Notes under the pieces: model-generated | What the model saw: only the letters and a program-made list of their open reading frames with translations | The model's database searches: none | Told to the model about the DNA's origin: nothing | DNA from: Legionella gratiana | Lineage (GTDB): Bacteria; Pseudomonadota; Gammaproteobacteria; Legionellales; Legionellaceae | Length of the DNA: 64,000 nt | NCBI RefSeq assembly: GCF_001467695.1 | Contig: NZ_LNYE01000022.1 | Coordinates: 1-64,000, forward strand | Direction: 5' to 3' | Shown here: positions 24,591-32,161 of the stretch, in pieces | How the letters are laid out: each line of letters starts with the position of its first letter | Position numbering within the stretch: the first letter of the stretch is position 1 | Made by a program: the position numbers and the translations under genes

Positions 24591-26474
24591 ATGAATACAG
24601 AAAATTTATTACAGACTAATGAAGAAACAAAAATTGACAAAAAAATCCATTTTATATGGGTCGGTCACATCATGCCTCAAAAAAATATCCAGGCTGTATC
24701 CGAATGGGCTGAGAAGAACCCAGGATATGAAACGATTATTTGGGTTGATAAAAAAATAGCACCTTCAAAAGAACTTGAGTTTTTTATTGAAGAAATGAAA
24801 GCCAAAGGCATCACGGTAAAAGACATTAATGAAGAAGGAGTATGCCGAGACAGCATACGTCATGAACTCGATCAGGAATCACCTAATTATGGAATGGCAA
24901 GTGATATGTTACGATTAAATATTCTAACTGCAGAAGGAGGAATTTATTTAGATTCAGATATCTTATGTTCTGCTCCTTTCCCAGATGAAATTCATGCTCC
25001 TTTTGGATTTTTATTATCTTCCTGGTCTCAAGGAACAAATAATGCTTTTTGCAATGATATTATTTTATGCAGCAAAGGAAATCAAATAATTCGGCAATTA
25101 GCTGATGCAATTGAGCAGTCCTATATTGAAAAGGATTCCTTTGAATTCAATAATGAGTATGCATCAATGAAGGAAACCAAAGGGGAAAAAGTCGCCAAAA
25201 CATTAGGGGTAACTGGTCCAGGATTTTTGTTTCATCAATTAAAAAAAATGAGAATCTTGAACGAAAAAAGTCAATTAGATGAGGTTCATTGGGAATTACA
25301 AGATCAACGTTATTTAATTGATGGGAGTGCAGAGGAACCAAAATATTTTTATGTACCTTATAACAATAAAAATGACGCCAGCTGGATTCCCAGCATTAAA
25401 AGACCAGGGATAGAAAACATGAGCTTTCAAAAAAGACTGGAAAATGCAGTTCAACTGATAACTTTTGATATTGAGCATACTGGTATTTTTAATTTGGATC
25501 ATTATTCGAATGAACTAAAAGAGAAAAAAAACAGCTGGTGTATTGCTGAAGAAATACCTTCAGAATTGCAGTCTGATTCTTATTTGCTAATTAAGCCTAA
25601 AAATAAAACTGAAGCATGGGTTCTTTATTATGTTAGTGAAGATAAAAAATTAAATCCGATAACCTTACCAGCTATTAGAGGTGCTATTAAACTTTCCGAG
25701 CTCTCGGATCCTCTTAGAAAATTTCATATGACATTGAGTCAAGTTTGTGATCCTGTAAATCCAACAGTTTATGAATTGAAAAAAATTGGAAGAGCTCTGA
25801 TGGAGCTTCAACCTAATCAAGATCAATATCAATGCAAAAATAGATGGCCTGGTGTTGAAGACATTGCACAGGAACTTTGGCAAAGAATCACTTCAGATAA
25901 AAAGTTAAGTGAGAAAATTAAGCAATGTTCCACTCAATTTGAATGGTTAACACCTAAGGTGATTGAGTTAACTTTGGCAAGAGCGCCGGAAATCGAAAAA
26001 AAGGTTGAAACGGAGACTGCTTTTAAAAAACAAAAAAGGACCTCACTGAAAATGGCTGAAGAGGATATAACTCAAGAAGAGGATTTGGAACGTGGGCGTG
26101 TCAAATTAGCCGCTGAAAATTTATCTGAAGAGAGGAATAAAGCTGCTGATGCCTTAATTCATGATATTATCCAGGGTATTATTAAATTGGATGGAAAATT
26201 AGGTCTATTTGGTGGAAACAAACGCCAGTTGGAAGACGGTAAAGTGATTAAAATACCAAATGGTGCTGCTCTTATATTTGATGATTATAAAAAATATAAA
26301 CGAGAAGAGTTAACAGCTGAAGAAGCGTTGCAATCTATGATAAGAATCGCGAAACTATCTGATAAATTTAATAGCCATACTTTCTTTAATCAAAGACAAC
26401 CAGAAACAGGTCAACTTTATAAGAGAGTAGCTTCATATTATCCACTAACTCTCATACCTATCTCTTTAAAGTAG
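24591..26474 (+). CDS. DXD glycosyltransferase, Dot/Icm effector candidate
   Basis: A 627-residue protein. The N-terminal ~280 residues form a GT-A glycosyltransferase of the sugar-binding DXD / TcdA-TcdB-like group: KKIHFIWVGHIMP (Trp23 for the nucleotide), NYGMASDMLRLNILTAEGG, and YLDSD with the metal-binding D-x-D at 121-123. The C-terminal ~300 residues are helical, charged and unrecognised, with a Glu-rich stretch EEDITQEEDLERGR. There is no signal peptide. In Legionella such proteins are Dot/Icm effectors that glycosylate host targets (SetA, Lgt). The ATG at 24591 is preceded by TTGGAG; the alternative TTG at 24585 is unlikely. The 3' end overlaps the opposite-strand gene by 37 bases. 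Confidence 0.8.
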   Translation: MNTENLLQTNEETKIDKKIHFIWVGHIMPQKNIQAVSEWAEKNPGYETIIWVDKKIAPSKELEFFIEEMKAKGITVKDINEEGVCRDSIRHELDQESPNYGMASDMLRLNILTAEGGIYLDSDILCSAPFPDEIHAPFGFLLSSWSQGTNNAFCNDIILCSKGNQIIRQLADAIEQSYIEKDSFEFNNEYASMKETKGEKVAKTLGVTGPGFLFHQLKKMRILNEKSQLDEVHWELQDQRYLIDGSAEEPKYFYVPYNNKNDASWIPSIKRPGIENMSFQKRLENAVQLITFDIEHTGIFNLDHYSNELKEKKNSWCIAEEIPSELQSDSYLLIKPKNKTEAWVLYYVSEDKKLNPITLPAIRGAIKLSELSDPLRKFHMTLSQVCDPVNPTVYELKKIGRALMELQPNQDQYQCKNRWPGVEDIAQELWQRITSDKKLSEKIKQCSTQFEWLTPKVIELTLARAPEIEKKVETETAFKKQKRTSLKMAEEDITQEEDLERGRVKLAAENLSEERNKAADALIHDIIQGIIKLDGKLGLFGGNKRQLEDGKVIKIPNGAALIFDDYKKYKREELTAEEALQSMIRIAKLSDKFNSHTFFNQRQPETGQLYKRVASYYPLTLIPISLK

Positions 26475-26713
26475 TTTAGTACTTCTTGGCTATTCAATTT
26501 ATCACTCTGATAAGCAGGTCTGATTAAATAAACACGTCCTGCTTTAGCCTTGTAAATTGCTTTAAAATTATTTTCTAAATCGCTTAGTAAAGTCAGACTG
26601 GAATTTTCCGATAAAGAAAAGTCAGTGGGTGCAATGAGGTAAGTATTCGCTAAAAATCCCAAAGAACGCCGTAAGTCTTCACTTTCTGCAAGTATAGTGT
26701 CTTGCTGAACCAT
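26438..26713 (-). CDS. Hypothetical small protein (91 residues)
   Basis: MVQQDTILAESEDLRRSLGF, then RVYLIRPAYQSDKLNSQEVL and a C-terminal helix. It is soluble, with no recognised motif. AGGAGAAGG sits ideally before the ATG, so the frame is likely to be translated. It converges with the glycosyltransferase gene and overlaps its 3' end by 37 bases. The function is unknown. Confidence 0.6.
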   Translation of the reverse strand: MVQQDTILAESEDLRRSLGFLANTYLIAPTDFSLSENSSLTLLSDLENNFKAIYKAKAGRVYLIRPAYQSDKLNSQEVLNYFKEIGMRVSG

Positions 26714-26925
26714 GAGCCTTCTCCTGAATAAATAGTAACAAGTGAAATGGTAACATAAGATTGGAGCTTGGTTGATATTTTTAAATAAAGAACAATTAAA
26801 GATCGGCTTTCTTATCCTTCATTACTTTTTAAGTCAAATGGAACGTTGGTTCACCTTCATTTTTGGGGAAATGTTAGTAAGTGGACTAGAATTATCAGTA
26901 ATCCTACATTATTGGCAGATATGTT

Positions 26926-27429
26926 ATGGAAAACTATTTGATAAAAACCAAACATCTGGGTATACGCTTAATTAGAAAAGATGATGACAAATATTTAAAA
27001 CTTATAGAAAGAGATCCCGAAGTAAAAGAGTTTTTTCCTGAAGGTCTTTTAAGCGATAAAGAAATAAAGGATGGTATTAATAAATGCTTGGCTATTTATA
27101 AGGAAAAGCATTTGCCTTGCCTGATTATTTTTAAGCGATTTACTGACGAATTTGTAGGGGAGTCCTATTTCAATCAATTAGAAACTGGAGAGATAAAAGT
27201 AGGGTATCTTTTACATCAAAAATTTTGGAATAAAGGCTATGCCACAGAAATATTAAAGGCACTTCTTAACTGGGCAAAAGAACATATAGATACAGATTAT
27301 ATCATAGCCTATGCTGATAAAAATAATACTGCTTCGTTTCGGGTTATGCAAAAATGTGGAATGAAATATTATAAAAAGGGGCGTTATCGGGATATGGATT
27401 GTTACTTTTACCGAATTCGCAACCAATAA
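26926..27429 (+). CDS. GNAT family acetyltransferase (RimJ/RimL-like)
   Basis: A 167-residue protein with the RimL pattern: KTKHLGIRLIRKDDDKYL at the start, GYLLHQKFWNKGYATEILKA carrying the N-K-G-Y-A acetyl-CoA loop, and NNTASFRVMQKCGMKYYKKG, the N-x-x-S-x-x-x-x-x-K-G-F-like tail. The length is complete for the family. No good ribosome-binding site is seen before the ATG, so the start is only moderately sure. The substrate is unknown. It converges on argE with a shared hairpin between them. Confidence 0.82.
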   Translation: MENYLIKTKHLGIRLIRKDDDKYLKLIERDPEVKEFFPEGLLSDKEIKDGINKCLAIYKEKHLPCLIIFKRFTDEFVGESYFNQLETGEIKVGYLLHQKFWNKGYATEILKALLNWAKEHIDTDYIIAYADKNNTASFRVMQKCGMKYYKKGRYRDMDCYFYRIRNQ

Positions 27430-27430
27430 A

Positions 27431-27456
27431 TTTAGGATCTGTTTATAGAGCCTAAA
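27431..27456. terminator. Bidirectional hairpin between convergent GNAT and argE
   Basis: TTTAGGATC / GAGCCTAAA (one mismatch) with an 8-base loop, flanked by AATAAA on one side and CTTT on the other. It overlaps the argE stop codon. Confidence 0.55.
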
Positions 27457-28622
27457 CTTTGTGGATTAACACAGAAAAAAGTAATCACATTTTTAATTAC
27501 TTTTGCACCTATATTAAGTTGTTCGATAGCTATAAATTCATTAGGATTATGGGCTTGCTTGATATCACCAGGACCACAAATAACAGTAGGTATATGCGCA
27601 TTTTGAATGATGCCCGCTTCCGTTCCATAAGAAACTTTTAAGCGTTCTTTTATTCCAGTCACTGCACGAACTATCCTCATAATCGATGAGTTTTCAACGG
27701 CATGAAATCCAGGTGCATCAGAAGTTTCATCAAAATAAATCGTTGCTTCAGAATAGGTTTTTCTCATCTCAGGTAAGAGTTCATTATTCATATAATTTTC
27801 AATTTGATTGCGAAAATTAACAATAGGAAATTGATTGATATAACGAACCTCAAGAATAAATTCACAAACTTCAGGAATGACATTCGTTGCTATTCCACCA
27901 CTGATAATATTGGTGGTTATAGTACTGAATGGACAATCAAAATCATAATCAAAGGGTCCATTTTCTTTTACATAATAAGCGATTGAATTGATATAAGAAA
28001 TTAAACGACTTCCATATTCAATTGCATTACATCCTTCAAAAGCAAGAGAAGAATGAGCTGCTTTTCCCTGTATCTGACAATGATACAGTTTTCTAGCTTT
28101 TCCGCCTATTATTGGTCGCATATTAGAAGGTTCACCAACAATACAACCCTCTGGCTGAATACTATTTTTTTTCAAAAAATCAATTAAATACGTCACTCCA
28201 ACACAACCTATTTCTTCATCACAAGTAAACGCAAAGTGAATCGGTTTCACTAGTTCTAATTTTTTAAATTCAGGCACAAGAGCGAGAATAACTGCAAGAA
28301 ACCCCTTCATATCACAGGTGCCACGGCCATAAATTTTATTATCTAACTTTGTGGCTACAAAAGGGTCGGTATTCCATATCTGCCCGCTTACAGGGACTAC
28401 ATCAGTATGACCAGAAAGAAGAATACCTCCTTGTGTTTGACCATTACTTGCGGGAATCGTTGCAAATAAATTAACTCTGGATTCTGCTGGTCCAGGTATA
28501 ATTTGGGACTGAATATCATGTTGTTTAAACCAGGCATCAATTGCATCAATGATTTCTAAATTCGAAGTATTGGAAATAGAATTGAAGCTGATAAGCTGAG
28601 TGAGCCATTGTAATATATCCAT
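27432..28622 (-). CDS. argE: Acetylornithine deacetylase (M20 family)
   Basis: A 396-residue zinc amidohydrolase of the arginine pathway that removes acetyl from N2-acetylornithine. Motifs: GILLSGHTDVVPVSGQIW (metal-binding His), YGRGTCDMKGFLAVILALVP (bridging Asp), FTCDEEIGCVGV (catalytic Glu pair), and near the end IIQNAHIPTVICGPGDIKQAHNPNEF (metal-binding His). Length and order match ArgE/DapE-ACY1 proteins; the VIPEVCEFILEVRYIN segment is the dimerisation-domain start. Plain ArgE activity is likely, although related deacylases cannot be excluded. AAAGGGA precedes the ATG. No other arg genes are in the window. Confidence 0.88.
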   Translation of the reverse strand: MDILQWLTQLISFNSISNTSNLEIIDAIDAWFKQHDIQSQIIPGPAESRVNLFATIPASNGQTQGGILLSGHTDVVPVSGQIWNTDPFVATKLDNKIYGRGTCDMKGFLAVILALVPEFKKLELVKPIHFAFTCDEEIGCVGVTYLIDFLKKNSIQPEGCIVGEPSNMRPIIGGKARKLYHCQIQGKAAHSSLAFEGCNAIEYGSRLISYINSIAYYVKENGPFDYDFDCPFSTITTNIISGGIATNVIPEVCEFILEVRYINQFPIVNFRNQIENYMNNELLPEMRKTYSEATIYFDETSDAPGFHAVENSSIMRIVRAVTGIKERLKVSYGTEAGIIQNAHIPTVICGPGDIKQAHNPNEFIAIEQLNIGAKVIKNVITFFCVNPQSLGSINRS

Positions 28623-28641
28623 TGCATCCCTTTATTGAATA

Positions 28642-28667
28642 ATTTATAGTCAATTTGGTCTATAAAT
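28642..28667. promoter_or_regulatory. Palindrome upstream of argE, possible operator
   Basis: ATTTATAG and CTATAAAT face each other across 10 bases, 20-45 bases upstream of the argE start. The overlapping TTGAATAATTTATAGTCAA weakly resembles an ArgR (ARG) box. No ArgR gene is in the window. Confidence 0.3.
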
Positions 28668-28863
28668 CACAGATAGTCAAGGTCATTGGACGCTTATGCA
28701 AGGGATGCCCTGATAATAAAGGATTCTTCCCAGTCTGTTTTATCCTATATTCATAGGATACTCACTTTTTCTAAGTTTATATGTATCCCTAATTTAAAAA
28801 CCTAGTCTATTTTATTTAGATTATAATTAACTCAAGGAGTGCTTAGTTCTCAAGGAGATTTTT

Positions 28864-29991
28864 ATGAGAAGACTGCCATTTAAAAAGTCCTCAGTCCTAT
28901 CAATTGGTGTTGAATTAGAACTTCAACTTATTGATCCCCACTCCTGTTCACTCACTTCTAAAGCCAAGGAGCTAATCAGAACTATTAAAGCTGGTCCGTA
29001 TCAAATTAGAATCAAACCTGAGATAACGCAAAGTATGATTGAAATTAATACTTCGATTCATCAATCACCCAAAACCATGTTACAAGAATTATTTGAATTG
29101 CAATCCTATTTGTTAACACAGGCTTCTGGTCTTGAGATCGCTATTTGCGGTGGCGGAAGCCATCCTTTTCAAACATGGTCTATGCAAAAAATATTCCCAA
29201 CATTAAGATATAAAAATATTTTAAGAAAATATCGCTATTTATCCAAAATGGCTACCGAATTTGGTCAGCATATACATATTGGCTGTGGCAGTTCCGATGA
29301 TGCACTTTATCTTACTCATGCGCTCTCGCGATATGTTCCCCAATTAATTGCAATATCCGCTTCATCCCCTTTTTACCAAGGGGTTAATACCTATTTTTGT
29401 TCATCTCGATCGGTATGTTTTAATGCATTTCCCTTAAGTGGGGTTATACCTTATTTAATTAATTGGAATGAGTTCTCGGATTATTTTTATAAAATGCGTA
29501 ACCTAGATATTATAAACAGCATGAAGGATTTTTATTGGGATATTAGGCCTAAACCCGAGTTTGGTACAGTTGAAATTAGAGTTTTTGATACACCATTGAC
29601 GATCAAAAAAACGGTTTTAATTACTGCGTATGTGCAAGCACTGGCAATGTATTTATTGGAGGAAAGGCCCATTCAGGTAAACCATGATTTATATTATCTC
29701 TACAATTATAACCGATTTGAAGCTTGTCGATATGGTTTTGAAGGTAGTTTTATTAATCCTTATACAATGAAGAGTGATTTAATTATTAACGATATAGCTA
29801 ATACAGTTGAGACAATCAAAAAATATACAAGTCAATTGGGAAATACTGACTATGTTGACCAATTATTTGATAACGTAATCAATAAGGTGAATGATGCCTT
29901 TATATTATTACAAATATTAAAGCAAGTAGGTACTTTGCCAAACGTTGTTGCAGAGCAATGCAAAATATGGTCCGAAGAAATGAACAAATAA
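28864..29991 (+). CDS. GCS2-type carboxylate-amine ligase (second paralogue)
   Basis: A 375-residue GCS2-family ligase with the same motifs as the copy at 18247: LSIGVELELQLIDPHS, SMIEINTSIHQSPKTML, CGGGSHPFQTW, FGQHIHIGCGSSDD and FYWDIRPKPEFGTVEIRVFD. It should activate a carboxylate, perhaps glutamate, with ATP and couple it to an amine. An excellent CAAGGAGAT precedes the ATG. It opens a run of three co-directional genes with gaps of 24 and 6 bases (ligase, double cNMP-fold protein, class II amidotransferase), almost certainly one transcript. The pairing of a GCS2 ligase with a class II glutaminase suggests synthesis or trimming of a gamma-glutamyl or amide metabolite. Confidence 0.88.
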   Translation: MRRLPFKKSSVLSIGVELELQLIDPHSCSLTSKAKELIRTIKAGPYQIRIKPEITQSMIEINTSIHQSPKTMLQELFELQSYLLTQASGLEIAICGGGSHPFQTWSMQKIFPTLRYKNILRKYRYLSKMATEFGQHIHIGCGSSDDALYLTHALSRYVPQLIAISASSPFYQGVNTYFCSSRSVCFNAFPLSGVIPYLINWNEFSDYFYKMRNLDIINSMKDFYWDIRPKPEFGTVEIRVFDTPLTIKKTVLITAYVQALAMYLLEERPIQVNHDLYYLYNYNRFEACRYGFEGSFINPYTMKSDLIINDIANTVETIKKYTSQLGNTDYVDQLFDNVINKVNDAFILLQILKQVGTLPNVVAEQCKIWSEEMNK

Positions 29992-30015
29992 AACTCATTT
30001 ACTGAGGGGATATTG

Positions 30016-31050
30016 ATGGATAATATGATGATGGAATTGAATGAAAAAGAAAATGAGTTAAACCTTACTCAACTTCTAGCAAAAAGTTTGGGTGGTTTTC
30101 TGAAGCAGCCTGAGCTGGAGCTTTTAACCAAGCATGCTAAAATTTCTTCATTCGTATCCGGCGAAACTATTTTTCGTCAAGGAAAAAGAACAGGCGGTGT
30201 CTATGTTATCCTTGAAGGTACTGTTCTTGTAACAGCGCAAATAATGAACCAAGGGGTGACTAATATGGAAACCCTACAGCCAGGTCATTTTTTAACAGTA
30301 ACTTGTTTTATTGAGAATGCTCCTTGTCCTACATCGTTTATAGCATCCAGTACGGTTCAATGCTTACTAATACCTCTTAGTTACTTTGAATTGCTTTCTT
30401 CTGAATTTCCGGAAACCAGATATAAAATATTACAGGTTATTGCAAAACAGAGTTGTAAACGTTTAAAAACAATACATGACACGATTACTTCATTTATTTC
30501 TGATTCTGATATGACGAGTTTGTCATTTTTTGAACGAATTATTTATTCATTAAATCAACCTAAAAAAATTATTTTTAACGAAAGTATTATCGATAAGAGC
30601 CAAATAGAAGATCTATTTTTATTTAAATCATTTACTAAAAATGAAATTGAGATTTTGCTGAAACATTTCGTTATCCTGGATGCGCCAAAAAATTGTAAAT
30701 TGATCAATGCAAGAGATAAAACTGCCTTATGCTATCTGGTTATCTATGGTGCTATTCAATCATGTATCATGAAAGACGATAAACTGGCTAAATTGTCTGT
30801 GATTGGTCCTGGAACGTTACTTGCCAGTATTGGTTGTATTGAAAATAAAGAGTTATTTAATTTTACATACATTACCTGCGAACAGACTATTTTATGCAAG
30901 TTATCTGAATCAGCTTTACAACTGATTCAAGAAAATCATCCTCAACTTTGGTATAAATTATTTGATTTAATTTTTGGCTCACTGGCAGCACTGAAGAAAT
31001 CTATTTATAAACTGGATATAAGACTAAATATAGAAAACTACAATAGGTAA
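30016..31050 (+). CDS. Double cyclic-nucleotide-binding-fold protein, no DNA-binding domain
   Basis: A 344-residue soluble protein with two cNMP-binding-like beta-barrel domains. The first (about 15-140) has SFVSGETIFRQGKRTGGVYV and ILEGTVLV; the second (about 195-320) has LFLFKSFTKNEIEILLKHF and YLVIYGAIQS. The phosphate-binding cassettes (QPGHFLTVTCFIENAPCP and IGPGTLLASIGCIENKEL) lack the usual R-x-A arginine, so ordinary cAMP binding is doubtful. No helix-turn-helix or catalytic domain follows, unlike Crp/Fnr. GAGGGGA precedes the ATG at 30016; the TTG at 30013 is less likely. It sits between the ligase and amidotransferase genes, so it is probably a sensor or regulator of that pathway. 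Confidence 0.7.
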   Translation: MDNMMMELNEKENELNLTQLLAKSLGGFLKQPELELLTKHAKISSFVSGETIFRQGKRTGGVYVILEGTVLVTAQIMNQGVTNMETLQPGHFLTVTCFIENAPCPTSFIASSTVQCLLIPLSYFELLSSEFPETRYKILQVIAKQSCKRLKTIHDTITSFISDSDMTSLSFFERIIYSLNQPKKIIFNESIIDKSQIEDLFLFKSFTKNEIEILLKHFVILDAPKNCKLINARDKTALCYLVIYGAIQSCIMKDDKLAKLSVIGPGTLLASIGCIENKELFNFTYITCEQTILCKLSESALQLIQENHPQLWYKLFDLIFGSLAALKKSIYKLDIRLNIENYNR

Positions 31051-31056
31051 AATAAT

Positions 31057-31974
31057 ATGTGCAGAATATTGACTTATCTTGGCAAACCGATCGTGGTCGA
31101 AGAGTTACTCTATAAGCCAGATAATTCATTTATTAAACAAAGTTATAATCCAAAATACATGTCACATTTACTTAATCTGGCGGGATTTGGGATGGCTGCT
31201 TGGGATTATACCTCGCATAATCCCAAATTTCCTTATTTATATAAAACTCCTCAATTGCCTTTTTATGATAGCAATTTACATAATCTTGCTTCTAAAATTA
31301 CACCCTATTGTTTTTTAGCTCATTTACGTGGAGTTACTTATCATGAATCACAGATTATCTCCACCCAAAATGTGCATCCCTTCATTTTTCCAGGATCAAA
31401 TGTGGTTCTTGCTCATAATGGGTCGTTAAGCAATTTTGACATGATGCGTTATGATTTACTTGAATACATCGCTCCTGAATATAAAAAATATATTTATGGA
31501 ACTACGGATAGCGAATGGATTTTTTCTATTTTTTTGTCCCAATTACCAAGTCCTACAGGCGTTTATCAAACTGAAGATATTATTAAAGCGATTCTTGAAA
31601 CTTTAAAAATACTTCAGCGTGTTCGTCAAAAAAGAAAAATAAAATTCAATTCACCCGTTAATCTCTTTATAACAGATGGAGAGTTCATTGCGTCCACTCG
31701 ATTTGTTCTGGATTATGGATGGCCTGAGCCAGATGAATTTCCCTCCACCCATTCGGAGTATCATTCTTTGTGGTATACCTATGGTGAGAGTTATGGGGTG
31801 TATGATAATGAATACAAAATGAAAAAAGGCATTACAAAAAAAAGCATCATTATTGCTTCTGAACCTTTAACTGAAGATACAACGACCTGGCTTGAGGTCC
31901 CCGAATATACCCTTATTGTTGCAAGACAATCTGGAGATGAAATTAATATAACCTCTCAAGATATTAATATATAA
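31057..31974 (+). CDS. Class II glutamine amidotransferase (EgtC/YafJ-like)
   Basis: A 305-residue Ntn-type amidohydrolase. It begins MCRILTYLGKPIVV, so Cys2 becomes the N-terminal nucleophile after Met removal, as in class II glutaminases. Further motifs are FLAHLRGVTYHESQ (R-G substrate binding), VLAHNGSLSNFDMM (oxyanion loop) and YGTTDSEWIFSIFL (D-S-E). Members hydrolyse glutamine or gamma-glutamyl bonds; EgtC removes glutamate in ergothioneine synthesis. No EgtB or EgtD is nearby, so ergothioneine is not supported. It is third in the GCS2-cNMP-amidotransferase operon, 6 bases after the preceding gene. Confidence 0.88.
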   Translation: MCRILTYLGKPIVVEELLYKPDNSFIKQSYNPKYMSHLLNLAGFGMAAWDYTSHNPKFPYLYKTPQLPFYDSNLHNLASKITPYCFLAHLRGVTYHESQIISTQNVHPFIFPGSNVVLAHNGSLSNFDMMRYDLLEYIAPEYKKYIYGTTDSEWIFSIFLSQLPSPTGVYQTEDIIKAILETLKILQRVRQKRKIKFNSPVNLFITDGEFIASTRFVLDYGWPEPDEFPSTHSEYHSLWYTYGESYGVYDNEYKMKKGITKKSIIIASEPLTEDTTTWLEVPEYTLIVARQSGDEINITSQDINI

Positions 31975-32096
31975 TTTCTTAATGAGCATTAGAAAAATAA
32001 ATAATACACTCTATTCTACTCTGGAATATCTTTAGGGTATCGGTTTTCTTTTTTCTTACACGGTTTAAGAAAAAAATTTTCTACTACCTCACTTTG

Positions 32097-32129
32097 ATTA
32101 ATAAAGCCTTAATAATTGATCGATAAAAT
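32097..32129 (+). promoter_or_regulatory. PmrA-type operator and -10 for the GDSL effector candidate
   Basis: ATTAATAAA-GC-CTTAATAAT (32097-32116) matches the Legionella PmrA consensus cTTAATatT-N2-cTTAATatT with the required 11-base period. TAAAAT at 32124-32129 follows after 7 bases. The same box-to-(-10) distance occurs at 49842, which supports function. Confidence 0.6.
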
Positions 32130-32161
32130 ATCAATAATTGACCAGAGTGTATTTATTTTAT

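Noticed and set aside
26772..26975. A 67-codon plus-strand frame with hydrophobic residues before the GNAT at 26926
   Set aside because: It overlaps the GNAT start in another frame, has no good ribosome-binding site, and its hydrophobicity is expected from the T-rich sequence.
28864..31974. Reading the GCS2 and class II amidotransferase genes as an ergothioneine operon
   Set aside because: No EgtB-like sulfoxide synthase, EgtD methyltransferase or EgtE lyase is present in the window, and the middle gene is a cNMP-fold protein.
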